Positions 37,964 to 48,133 of a stretch of DNA of 64,000 nucleotides are shown in pieces. This stretch comes from Clitopilus passeckerianus (lineage: Eukaryota; Basidiomycota; Agaricomycetes; Agaricales; Entolomataceae). The position numbers were made by a program, and so were the translations under genes. The stretch spans positions 368,401 through 432,400 of the forward strand of contig CALYLX010000057.1 of NCBI GenBank assembly GCA_944990035.1, given 5' to 3'. The notes under the pieces are model-generated. The model saw only the letters and a list, made by a program, of their open reading frames with translations. It was not told the DNA's origin and ran no database searches. Positions within the stretch are counted from its first letter, which is position 1; every line of letters starts with the position of its first letter.

Positions 37964-39895
37964 ATGATGTACCTTCTCGAGGGGGGTGTCTCAGTTTCAT
38001 CAATCCGACTCTTCGGAGCCAAGGGTGTCCATCAACAACCAGTGAAGATCGCCGCTCCAAAACTCGTACAAGAACCCCTGACCAGGCTTCCCCCTCTGTC
38101 CCGCCAGTCAGACTCGCCACCCATGATAGAGTTGACATCGGAAACGGCGACCGTCATCACGGCAGACCTGGCAACCCAGTTTGTTCGTCGTGAACAAGGG
38201 CGCTTTCATAAGGCACTGGAAAAATGTCACTATAGGGGACGGTACGAAGTGGTAACAGGGTTTGGCCAAGGCTACAGTGGCAGCGGGGACCAACAACAAA
38301 GGATAATTGTCCTGCTGAACCAGGATCCATGCTATCCTGGATGGCTGTTTTCCAGAAGACTGGAATGGGTAACAGCAGAATCCTTCGAGTGTACGCTCTT
38401 CACTCCATCTTGGTACCTGTGCGTACCAAGCCTCTTGTGGGCCCATTACCCAGAACCCCGTCTCGACTCGGATATGTTCTCGAAACACTGGACATACCCT
38501 ACCGCGAAAGGAGACAACAACGCGGAACCTCCACTTGAAGCATCCGAAGTAGGACCATCCTCGCGCCCATCCAACCCTGTACACCACGGGACTGGGGGTG
38601 CAGGAACTAGAGTAGGCGCATCCGAGCTCGAGGGTGCTTACAAGTCAGACTCAGATTCGGGGTCAAATGCGAGCGAGCACTCAAGATCAGGGGATGGCGC
38701 TGGTGCCACTCGTATGCCCCCTGACTCCTCTACCATTCCGCACAGCACACAGGCAAACTCGAAAATAATTTCATTAAGAAGTAGCCTGGTGTCGTTAGCT
38801 ACTAGTACCAGAGATACCGGTACATTCGCCCTACAGTTAAAGGGCTACCTCATGGCACGAATATCGGTGAGGGTGATATTACCTATCTATTTTTCTAAGT
38901 ACTGAAATGAAGTTGGTTGTGTAGTTCAGCCAAAACGAAGAACGGACTGAATCTCCGAACGAAAGGGGCCAGGAACAACCTTCCGGAGCATGGAGCATGG
39001 TTGAGCTTGAGCGTTTGGATCTTGAGAGCGAACTGCCATCATCTGGGTCAGGCGCAGCTGAAGCTCGAAGCTATTGGCCTACTTCGGTCACGGTCACAGT
39101 GGGCACAACGCCTCGACAGGCACTCCAATTGCCGCCTTTGACGCCGTCCACTGGTCAGGTAGTAGATATGAAAGGAAAACAGCGGGTTGACCACATGAGA
39201 CGCAACGATATCAGCTTGGAAGCCGGTGCAAAGCCAACTGCCAGGCTGGGCACCTCCAACACGGTTTCCAGCGGTTTGGAGATGGATAAAAAGTATTGGG
39301 ATATTAACCCGCGCGGGTTTACGGAAGATGCGGAAACCAACAGGAGTATATTGCTATTGAAATACAGATCCACCGCTCGTTCTATAGAAGCCAAGTCAAC
39401 CTTCTCCGACACTCCAGACTGGCGGGCACTATTCGATTATCGTTTGCCACGCGACTATCGTTCCTCGTTTATCACCGACCAGGAGAAGAAGCTGGATGTG
39501 ACAGCTGAGGCACGGTGGTCCTCCTACCCAGTACCAAAGATGGAATGGGTGCATGGATGAGACGGCGCTTCACCGAAAAAGGACCAAAGGGGATCCACGT
39601 AGAGATAATCCACAGGTTTGGTTTCAAAGTGAAGATCGCATCGATCCCACTCGCAGACAGATTTGGAAGAGTTCCCCAAATCGGTGAATCGTTTGCCGAG
39701 GAATTCGACGTCGCCGAGCTCTGGCAAGGGAATACTCAAACCTTTACAGCTCCCACTCAGTGCCTGGAATTGCGAGAGGAAGTGGAATTCTTCCGCTCAA
39801 TCGAAGGGGTAGTCACGAAAAAACCGACGAAGGCGAGCCGCCTGAAAGAAAGGGTCAAGCGCCTAGTACCCAAGTACTTCTCAGAGGAGGGTTAA
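37964..39895 (+). CDS. unknown two-exon gene, copy 2, with one apparent 1-nt frameshift
   Basis: Paralogue of the gene at 35050. Exon 1 is 37964-38866 (the equivalent start is the second ATG at 37967) and exon 2 starts at 38925 after a phase-0 intron. Shared blocks include LLEGGVSVSSIR, EKCHYRGRYE, PGWLFSRRL, NDISLEAGAKPTA and MRRRF. At about 39519-39526, where copy 1 has TCCTCCCTACCC, this copy has TCCTCCTACCC. The missing C closes the frame at 39560, while the homologous frame continues through GAWMRRRFTEKGPKGIH to 39895. Apart from this single base the copy is intact, so it may be a consensus error or a very recent loss. The function is unknown. Confidence 0.6.
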
Positions 39896-40949
39896 TAGCG
39901 ATAATTATTTTTGTTCGTAAACACAATTGTTTTCTTCCCTTTTCCTCGCTACGACGCCCTATAAGGCCATGTCATGTCACTGGCAGTGTCAAAATATACA
40001 AGCCTTTCCGAAGGGTTAAACCACCTGGCTGGGAGAGATGTCAGATGCGAGGGGCAATTCTATCCGGATTCACGTAGCGCGACATAATCATGTCCATGAA
40101 CCTTGTTCTTCATAGCTTTACCGTGACCACTGAGGATAACGGTCGGTATGCTATGACATTCGATAGGATAAGAGCCTTATACTCCGAGGGAACAAAGTTT
40201 CTTGAGGCCGTTGACGTGAAGACTTCAACGTTCAAACAAGTTCAAGCTCAACCGTCGATTGAAATTCCACTGAAGCAAATGTTCCCACGGTTCCTCTTTC
40301 TCATCTTTCATAATTACCAAGGCAAAATCGAAGCCTTCTGCATCGGAATGTAATGTTCAAAACAACGGTTCTATATGTCCAGAAGAAGGAAAGAAACTTG
40401 TATACTCCAGGGGTACGTAATTATAGAGGCAAAAACAGGGATTAATAGCAAGGTTCCCGGATAACACAGTGCGAAATAAGATATAAGTACAGTCTGTATG
40501 CTTGGTATTTAATTCTAAGATTCTTCGTAAATGTCGTGTCGTAAACAATAAGATGAAGGGGTCGGGGCCCGAGAGGCTATAATTTGTACGTGTGATGATC
40601 AAAAGTTTTAGGTGTCGATGACAAGCAACAAAGCAAACAGCAGAAGGGAGAGGATGGTAATACAAGTCTTTTTACACTGAGATCACGACCCGACCACGAA
40701 CAGAGAGCTAAGGCGAGCAGGGTCTTAATGGATCGCGAGAGACGGACGACGAGCGCAGGGAAGTTGGCGTCTCGTTCAGTAGTGAGTTGACCAGTCGAAT
40801 AACAGTCAACTCGAAGGACGGGCGAGGGAACCGGGTCCGAAACAGCTAGGCCATGGGCCCATGGCGACATTTTTGGGCAAAGGAAACGGTGGTAGTGAAT
40901 ATATGCGCTCGACCAAGCGCATGCAGTCACCTCCCAGAGGCGTCCTTTC
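39896..40949. other. intergenic
   Basis: About 1 kb between the 2.9-kb duplication and the membrane-protein gene. A frame at 40090-40353 (87 codons) has no recognised family. The rest is AT-rich with poly-A/T tracts, probably 3' untranslated sequence of both neighbours. Confidence 0.4.
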
Positions 40950-42345
40950 TCATGACCTCGCCGCTCTCCTAGCCATCAACTTTTCCCTGGCTATTCTCAT
41001 TGACTCCCTCAGCTCAGGGCTCTCAAAGCTCGACCCGTCGCCTCCCATCATCCCGAAGTCTGCATTGACCGAAGTATTCGGCGTGGACAGTGAAGGGCCG
41101 AAAGTGCCATCCATAGAACGCCCTCTTTGATGCTGCTGCTGAGCTTGGTACTGGTGCAAGTTGGGCGTCGACTGCTGGAACATGCTCGGTGACTCGGCGG
41201 AATATGCGCGGTTGTGAGTCCAGGATGAAGGAGGAGGAAGAGAACCGGGAACTCCGCCGATGGGGCCAGCTGAGTTGAAGCCCTGCTTTCTTGGCGAAGG
41301 AGACATGGAGAGGGTGGTCTGCGACCTGTTCCTCCTCACCCGCCTTATCGAGCCGTTTCTTGAAACAGAAGGACCTTGGCTGGAGCCAGCAGGGTTTGTC
41401 TCCTGGTCCTCCCATGCGCCGGAACCGTCGTCAACGAGATCGTCTTGAGATTCCGAGGATACTACGATCTCGGAACGGAGTGCTCGTTTGCCTTGCTCGA
41501 TGAGGGAGCTGAGCTTGTCGCCCAGCCAATCCATCTGGACTTCGACATCAGGTTCTTCTATTGGCTGCGTGTCCACAACCATTGAGGCAGGGTCATTAGA
41601 GGGTTGAAGCGTGGATGACGTCGAAGTCGACGAAGAATAGGTAAGGGGAGCAGTTGCTGGCCGACCAAAGTCAAACTCAGGCTGCACGGGAACAAACATC
41701 TGCCCAGCGGATGCAACTGGTGGCTGGAGAGTACCAGCGCTGTACGGAGCACGAGAGGTACGTGCATTCCGTCGGTGGCCAGCCGTGCGTTTGCCAGCAG
41801 ACACGGGGTGGGCATGCCGTTGTGAGCGTTTTTGGCTCGGTGTGGTAGGTTGTTGGAGGAGTTGCTTAGAGGAGGACGGGATTGGACCGTCATGTTGGGA
41901 GTAGGGGGGCGGAGGAGACGCCAGCGGCTCCTGAGGTTCATGTGAGTCTTCTCGCTCATGTTGGTGTTCGGATTCTTTGCCACGGTCTCGCCATCTGCAA
42001 CAATATATTAGTTAAGTTGTGGATGGGGCAAGGTCAGGCTTGGGCAGCTTACAGTCGATAAACGGTTAATCCTACGGCGCTGCCGATAAGCGCTGCACTC
42101 AATGCAGTCGAAATGATGGACCCAGCTAGGCCACGACGGCGTTTCGCTGGTGGTTGGGCCAATGCGACGTCGACTTCTATATCCACAGGAGATCGGATGG
42201 GAGAATACGGGTGTACATCGCGTTCGCCGAAGCAGGAGGCGAATAGGAGGTTTAGTGGGTAGAGGAAGTGAGGCGAACGGCGAAGGGAACGAGGATGGAA
42301 GCGGAGATGCAAGAAAGAGAGGAGACGAGTTAGCAAATGGTGCAT
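40950..42345 (-). CDS. single-pass membrane protein with long disordered basic tail, unknown
   Basis: Two exons (42345-42053, 41994-40950; intron with GTAAGC donor) give 445 residues. After a basic patch (AKRRRG) comes one hydrophobic segment of about 20 residues (LAGSIISTALSAALIGSAVG), then about 350 residues of low-complexity Ser/Pro/Gln-rich sequence. This contains QMDWLGDKLSSLIEQGKRA, an arginine-rich RRVRRNRSQTTLSMSPSP block (possible phosphosites) and a charged end (MRIAREKLMARRAARS). No known domain is recognised; it may be an organelle-membrane anchor. The upstream start region is arginine-rich and could act as a targeting signal. A fragment of its coding region is copied at 36990-37225. 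Confidence 0.7.
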
Positions 42346-43730
42346 TGCAGAGTTTTAGAGATCAAAAGCGAAAAGACAGAAGTTCGGCGGAGCGAAGGTG
42401 GGTGGGTGCTGGTCAACAGCGAAATGTAGACAGAGCACTATCAGGTAGTGTAGATAAACGCCGTGGAGGAAGGTCGATAGTGATAGCTTGGGATAACCAG
42501 AAGGTAGGGGGACCCTTCAATCCAGTTTCAAGACTATATCTGCTCAACCACGTGTAGCACACGCTTCCTCCTGGGCCTGCGTTTTATGAAAACGGCGTTT
42601 CACTCCACCCACCCAGCTGCAGAAAAGCATGATAATCAACAAACGAAACCCTGTACCCACCTTCATCATTATCTCTATCATTCCTTCCCCTCTGCACGCC
42701 AACATATCCATCATCTGCCATGTCCCTATATTTCCCTGGGGTATCTAACCACCCTTTGCTCTGGGCGAAAGTTTCTCGACTTCGGCTCTGTTCTGGTAAT
42801 GTTGGGTCCCAGCCTCGAGCTCTCTTTCTCGACCCTAGGCCAAGAAGGTTGGACTGGCTTTGATTATCGAGGAGAGGTGGCGCTGCTGGTGAAGGTCTTC
42901 GGAGATGGTCCCAATGATTAAGAGAGGTTTGCGAGCTAGTTCTTGAGGGGAACCAGATGATGAGGAGTATATTTGCGAAGATAAGAGATCATGCCTCCTT
43001 TTAACTGGACTTTGACGGAAGGAAGCAGTCGGGGAGGGCTCGGTGTCATCCCGGGCAGGTGAGTCGCCGGACCTTTGACGTTCTCGGCGGAAAAGGGGTT
43101 ATAAAGTCCTGGCACACCGAAGCTGAAAGTGAAAGGAAAAGGCATCTCGTCGGCGTGGAGGGAGGAATTGTCGTTAGAAAGCGGAAAAGTAGCAGATCGG
43201 TAGAAAATCGTTAGAGTTCGTAAAAGGGTCTTGGTGTGTGTGGCACGACAAACACAACGACAGGCAGTAGGCGAGCACCAGGGCAAAAACGAGGCGAGGA
43301 CGGTCAACAGGGCACGTGCCCAACACGCGATCGAAAACGCGTCGATGATCCGGATGATAGCCGGACCGGAGGCGTGTCAGGACTAATTTCGGATTTTTTT
43401 TCCATTCAAGTTGTCAGACATCGACTTGACTTTCAGGAACGGATCCATCTCATTGTCAGTCGAAGACTTTCAACCTTAGTGCGGAAGCATTCGTGCCATA
43501 GTCCGCCAATCAAAGGCCCTCTTGTAAACTCGGTCGCCTAGGCTCGAGCCCAAACTTTGCCCTAATCTAACTTGCTGTAGTTGTTCAGTGTAACCTCTGA
43601 ACGAGGAACTCGATGCTTTTGATGTGGCAGGTAGCGCAAGCATATATTGATACTCCTATGGACTTCCCAAACTCTGTGAGACTTCCTCCAATCCGCCCGT
43701 CGAAACATGCTTCTGGCTTTTCCCTTGACT
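42346..43730. other. intergenic, about 1.4 kb
   Basis: Promoter side of the membrane-protein gene, then sequence leading to the secreted-protein array. Frames at 42936-43307 (-) and 43236-43541 (+) overlap each other in antisense and show no family signal. Confidence 0.4.
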
Positions 43731-43967
43731 TCATGCACTCAGTTCATTGATCGGGACATACTTGTCCATTGCACAGCAGCAGGGAGGGAGCCTTTCTGTG
43801 ACTTTGACGGTTCCCGTCGGACAGACCCCAATCCCATATAATGGGCAGGGGCAAGGTCCGCCGGTTCTTGTGCATGCTGGGATAGGACCAACAATCTGGG
43901 GTACGGCATGAACACCACCAGCAGCAGCGACCAGAGCGAATATCGCTGCAATTGTGAACTGCTTCAC
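43731..43967 (-). pseudogene. secreted 8-Cys family member 1, start codon and last cysteine lost
   Basis: A 78-codon frame homologous to the three proteins to its right. The hydrophobic leader (FTIAAIFALVAAAGGVHA) and PQI junction are kept, but the expected ATG is GTG (43965-43967) and no in-frame ATG lies upstream. Seven of eight cysteines are kept (C-x6-C-x-C-x7-C-x13-CCC). The eighth position, four residues after CCC, is Tyr instead of Cys. The two changes together suggest decay, unless a non-AUG start is used. A TATA box is still present upstream. Confidence 0.65.
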
Positions 43968-44097
43968 GATTGATGTCTGGTATGGACTTCGGTTCTGCCG
44001 ACGACGAAGGACGGTGACTGCAAGACTTACAATGCTTTGAGAAGGTTTGAGAACGACTCGTTCGACCTGACTCTCAAACAACGTTCACTCACCCCTC

Positions 44098-44104
44098 CTT
44101 TATA
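44098..44104 (-). promoter_or_regulatory. TATA box of family member 1
   Basis: TATAAAG on the minus strand, 131 nt before the (mutated) start codon. It occupies the same place as in members 2 and 3. Confidence 0.5.
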
Positions 44105-44803
44105 GCTCTCAAGTAAGCTCAGACTTATTTTTAGATTCATTTCTACCGACAGCTCGTCGATTTAGATTCGGGGGTAGCCAGTGAACATTCTCGTGACGAG
44201 GAAGGTTCCGCGACAGTACTCGGGGCATACATAGATGTGGGAAACGACTCAGAATTCCCAAGGAACGATTAAACCAGACATTGTATCGTATCCAAGGCTG
44301 GAGTGAGTCTTGCAGTTTGCTTACAAGGACCAAAACTGAAAACACGTCTGCGATAGGGGGACTCTTACTGCTTCACGATACAGGGGTGGAGGCCCTCGAC
44401 CCCATATTACAGGATTCCGGAGTATCCAGAGAGCATCAAACTCGGATGTATACTCTGTGTAATTTGAATATATGGATTGATCTCGTTTTTTAGAACATCA
44501 TTTCACTAAATCAGGGTGTTTTTTCGTCCAATTCAGTTTGGGTGGCTATCATCGTCCGAAAGATCCATGGTTATAGGAGATGATCTATTAGTCGACGTGT
44601 GGGTAAGCTTGTGTCTGGATTGCCTGAATTTCCACAGGAGTCCAACTGACACCCTCAAACTGAAGTCTTTATTTCGTCGGGCACATTAACTAGTACCCCA
44701 AAATAGCCATTCCTCCACCCCCTTAGTCTGCATAACCGTGCATATTCGCCGATGAACTCCCCCGAGTCAAAACCGTTCATATAACCCCTCAATGACTCCA
44801 GCT

Positions 44804-45037
44804 TTACTGAGAGCCACTGTCAAGAACACACTTGTAAGTGCGACAGCAGCAAGGTGGCACCTGCTCCGTCACCAATACATATCCCTCGCCGCAGGCTGGA
44901 ATAATGACGTAGGGACAGAAGCAGGATTTGGAAGTCGGCGTGCAGGTTCCTGTACCAGGCCTGGTGATCTGTGGCATCGCTTGTACGCCAATTGAGGCGA
45001 CAAGAGCTATAACAGATGCAATTGAGAGTTCTTTCAT
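44804..45037 (-). CDS. small secreted cysteine-rich protein, family member 2
   Basis: A single exon of 77 codons. The signal peptide (MKELSIASVIALVASIGVQA) is followed by MPQI and a mature part of about 57 residues with eight cysteines: C-x6-C-x-C-x7-C-x13-CCC-x4-C. The core is GEGYVLVTEQVPPCCC. No domain is recognised. The size and cysteine pattern fit an effector-like or antimicrobial secreted peptide, but the role is unknown. It lies in the same orientation as its three relatives. Confidence 0.75.
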   Translation of the reverse strand: MKELSIASVIALVASIGVQAMPQITRPGTGTCTPTSKSCFCPYVIIPACGEGYVLVTEQVPPCCCRTYKCVLDSGSQ

Positions 45038-46017
45038 GGTATGTTCTGTGGTGGATGTGATCAGTTAGGAATGAATGGTTGGTATGCACCAAGGAACGCG
45101 TACAATGGTTATTCACGAAGAGAAGAAAATGGAAAGGCGGTCACAGGGTTATGAGTACTTGAGGCCATGAACTCACTGCTTTTATATGACTCTTTTCAAT
45201 TCACTAGATCTCTATCAAGCAGCCGGATTATTCCAGAAACAGCCCAGTGTGACCGTTAAGAATCCGTGGCCTTGATGGAACGGCGTTTCTGAAGTAACGA
45301 GACTCGAATGAGGACCCTCCGATGATCTTCACCTTTACACATCTTTGAGCCGGTCACTTTCAGAGTCGCTACGACTGAGCAGCCAAACCTCAAATCTAGT
45401 ACAAAGGCCTGGTATGCGGAGAGGAACTGGTGGTAGCTGAGCGTTAGGAATGTAGTAGAGTGTCTGCCAAATACACAGCGGCAAAGTTGGCCGAACTTGG
45501 GAATCACCTCTGAATGTGAGAACCGTGTTCGTGAGAAGAGATCTGTCGGCGGTTTTGAGATGGATTGCCTTGCATAACCTCTAGCTTTCCCTTTACGCAA
45601 TCTTTCAGCCCGTGCTCGTACCGGTAGTCCAGCACGTTTGACTCGAGAGTGTTCGGCGGATGCATATCTTGCCACAACCTCCAGCGCTCGACAATAGACA
45701 TCAACGATACCGATTGTGGTGGCCAACATCCACCCAGACCGGGATCTTTACCTTGGAAAATGCTCGGTGACCGAAGATTGTGTGTAAGGCGGTCAACAGG
45801 AAGGTCAGGCTTTGCAGTGATGATAGGCTGTTCGGCCTTCAAGCGGAATTTTCAAGGTCAGTCAAACCACATCAATCCCTCGTTTTCATTACGAATATGG
45901 ATCGGGCTGGGGTGCAAAGCTGGTTATACACGGGAGAACTATATCCTCCACTCCATCACCCAGAAAATTCACGATAATCCTAAAGTCGTCGATACTGTAC
46001 TGAACGCATGGACCATC
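45038..46017. other. spacer in the secreted-protein array
   Basis: About 1 kb between members 2 and 3. It contains the member 2 promoter. Antisense frames at 45256-46116 look like chance, with no conserved motif. Confidence 0.4.
45180..45186 (-). promoter_or_regulatory. TATA box of family member 2
   Basis: TATAAAA on the minus strand, 143 nt before the ATG at 45037. Position and sequence match member 3. Confidence 0.55.
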
Positions 46018-46242
46018 TTAGGTCCGAATAGGAACAGGAATGCATCGTTCAACAGGGCAGCAGCAGGGGGGAAATTCCTCCACGATCTTTTTATATCCTG
46101 CAGGGCAAAGAATTGAGTGGTCGAGGCAGACGCACAGCGTCTCAGTTGGCGTGCAGGCAGAGGGACCGCTGCCTTGGGGCAAAGCCTGTACGCCGAAAGC
46201 AGCAACAAATACAATAAGGGCTGCGATTGTGAGACGCGTCAT
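46018..46242 (-). CDS. small secreted cysteine-rich protein, family member 3
   Basis: A single exon of 74 codons from MTRLTIAALIVF. The frame stays open upstream to 46299, but the signal peptide begins here and the TATA box fits this start. After ALPQ the mature peptide has all eight cysteines: C-x6-C-x-C-x6-C-x13-CCC-x4-C, with PAGYKKIVEEFPPCCC. No known domain. Confidence 0.75.
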   Translation of the reverse strand: MTRLTIAALIVFVAAFGVQALPQGSGPSACTPTETLCVCLDHSILCPAGYKKIVEEFPPCCCPVERCIPVPIRT

Positions 46243-46841
46243 ATTCTGTTTCGTAGAAAGAAGGTTAGTCTTTCGAAGCATAGGGGGGTGCATTGACAAG
46301 TACGTACCAGGTTTGGGTTCATAGAGCTGGAATGGTTGGTCGCGAGGTGTAAGGAACCCTCAGCATTTGGGTTTTTATAGGCCACGAACGCACAAGAGGT
46401 ATTCAATCATCGGATGTGAAACCGAATATACGAAGAATACACCCCAATCCTTCCCGGTAAAAATCTACGGCCATTTTTAGCACGCCTCAAAAGGGCGATA
46501 TGAGAGAGAACGCGCCGAGGATGCATACCAGGGACAGATGGCCCCTGGTGGCTGGGCGCCAACTGTGAATCTATAATACTCGAGTAGGCGAGGCGTCAGC
46601 GTATGGGGCAGACATATTTGTGCGAGGAGATCGAACGCCAGCCTTAAGATGAATGCCATTGATGTTTCCTGAGTGAGGAAAAGGGGCCAAGCCGAGAATC
46701 AGACGTGAACAATGCTAACTATTAGCCCATTCAGTTGCCATCTGGCAATCTCGATAGCAACGAACAAGAGAATTTATAATTATATGACGTCGACCGCGTC
46801 GACGCTTTACAGCCCATGCATTATACGATCAACAATCATGG
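46243..46841. other. spacer in the secreted-protein array
   Basis: Contains the member 3 promoter and the 3' flank of member 4. Nothing else was recognised. Confidence 0.4.
46373..46379 (-). promoter_or_regulatory. TATA box of family member 3
   Basis: TATAAAA on the minus strand, 131 nt before the ATG at 46242. This is exactly the spacing seen in member 1. Confidence 0.55.
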
Positions 46842-47084
46842 TCAATTTTCGATGCCCATAGTTAGGATTGAGCCACAGGTCGTATACGGACAACAGCATG
46901 GAGGTGAAGCTTCCGGAACACTCGTATATCCCGGAGGGCAGACACGAATATAATTGGGGCAACCGCAGGTGAGTTTGGTCGGTTTGCACGGAGGAGGCGG
47001 ATCGAGGATCTGAGGGGCTGCTTGAACGGCAGCGAGTGAGCTGAGGATGGCGACGATGGCTGCGAATGTTGGGATTGATTTCAT
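46842..47084 (-). CDS. small secreted cysteine-rich protein, family member 4
   Basis: A single exon of 80 codons. The signal peptide (MKSIPTFAAIVAILSSLAAVQA) leads into APQI, then eight cysteines in the family spacing C-x6-C-x-C-x6-C-x13-CCC-x4-C, with PPGYTSVPEASPPCCC. It lacks the clear TATA box of members 1-3. The function is unknown. Confidence 0.75.
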   Translation of the reverse strand: MKSIPTFAAIVAILSSLAAVQAAPQILDPPPPCKPTKLTCGCPNYIRVCPPGYTSVPEASPPCCCPYTTCGSILTMGIEN

Positions 47085-47525
47085 TCTGAAGTGATTATTG
47101 GTGGAACTCGAGACTAGGATGGAAGGTGAAACCCACGGAATTGGCTTTTAATCTTCTCAAAATCTAGAAATAGCTCGGAAAGTTCGCCGAAAGTTGTGGG
47201 ATTTCCGGGAGTTGATGCAACTCAGGCAAGCCACTGAGTACTGCTGGACGACATTCAACGGCACCACTCGGTGTCAGGGCACAAGGGGTATTATATTCAG
47301 AATGACCAGCCACGGAAAAACAAGCGGCAGAGCGAACACAGTTTGTAGTTGAGAGATGATCATGGGTGGCTGGACCTCCGCTCAAAACACGACAAGGGGG
47401 GCTGAGGGGTGTGAAAAGATGATGATCACGAGTTCAAGATATAAATGATGGGTTGAAACTCGATTTTGGATATCGGGGATGACGGGAGGCTATGTACTCA
47501 AGTTGTGAATAAGGGGTCATGGAAG
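47085..47525. other. intergenic
   Basis: Upstream region of family member 4 and spacer to the tRNA gene. No gene was recognised. Confidence 0.4.
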
Positions 47526-47526
47526 G

Positions 47527-47553
47527 AAAAAAAAAAACTTTACCGGAAGAAAA
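47527..47553 (-). terminator. RNA polymerase III terminators behind tRNA-Lys
   Basis: Downstream of the tRNA on its own strand there is a T4 run (47553-47550) and then a T11 run (47537-47527). Either can stop Pol III; the longer is a strong back-up. Confidence 0.7.
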
Positions 47554-47558
47554 GTGAT

Positions 47559-47649
47559 AGCCCACCGCGAGGGTCGAACTCGCAGCCTTCAGATTCCGCA
47601 CTAGCATGTCATAAGAGTCTGACGCTCTATCCGATTGAGCTAGGCGGGC
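47559..47649 (-). tRNA. tRNA-Lys (CTT) with intron
   Basis: Read on the minus strand, the seven-base acceptor stem GCCCGCC pairs with GGTGGGC (one G-T). The D stem is GCTC/GAGC, the anticodon stem TCAGA/TCTGA, and the T arm GCGAG-TTCGACC-CTCGC. The anticodon is CTT at 47615-47613. An intron of about 17 nt (near 47611-47595, beginning TGACATG) sits one base after the anticodon, the standard place. The discriminator is T at 47559; CCA is not encoded. Confidence 0.93.
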
Positions 47650-48133
47650 ATAAATAAATCACACAGCCACGTAGCTCCAACCTGGAGGTCGACCTGATGA
47701 AATGTCGACCTTGGGATTGGACAAAGATTTGACGATTGCACCCCTCTGGTATCAAGGCGAGGCAAGCTCCTCTTCCCAAGTCCAGCAGAGCGGTTTCTTT
47801 CTGTGAAGTGACCTGGGATTGCTCACCGGCATCGGGTAAACTTCAGGTGCACCTCGATCGCTCCTGACATGACCAAGAATGCAAAATTTTGCCTAAGATT
47901 GCAACAGTGTTCAAGCATCTTGTAGCGAAATATTCCAGGAAATTCTGCTTAGACCATGGACTCTTGAACGTGCTGACTTGAGGAAGAGGGGAGAAAGCAT
48001 GAAGAGTTCGCTTACGTTATCTCGCAATCCCACACGTGCACGAGAAATTACCGTGATACGCGCAGGACGCGACTTGCACTCTGCCACGCAAGGATACCAC
48101 AACTGCATACCCTTTCATCGCTGAAGAGGGGCC
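47650..48133. other. intergenic, tRNA to POL1
   Basis: Upstream of both the tRNA (-) and POL1 (+). It probably holds the POL1 promoter. No gene was recognised. Confidence 0.4.

Larger units (their letters stand above)
34330..39895 (+). repeat. tandem segmental duplication, two units of about 2.9 kb
   Basis: Unit 1 runs from about 34330 to 37200 and unit 2 from about 37205 to 39895. Both start with (T/C)(G)GAATGAATTGAGGGA and share the ladder AGGTACC, TCTTCGCCTACCAGGTA, GCTGC(T)AAGGTTTC, GGGTTCTA(T/C)GTATTTGACT and AGGCTAG-like blocks. The two-exon gene (35050 and 37964 starts, offset about 2914) follows. Divergence is highest upstream of the genes. Unit 1 ends with an extra ~230-nt segment (36990-37225) copied from the gene at 40950-42345. 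The duplication is direct. Confidence 0.85.

Noticed and set aside
45256..46116. Possible genes between secreted-protein members 2 and 3
   Set aside because: Overlapping sense and antisense frames without family motifs, signal peptides or splice support.
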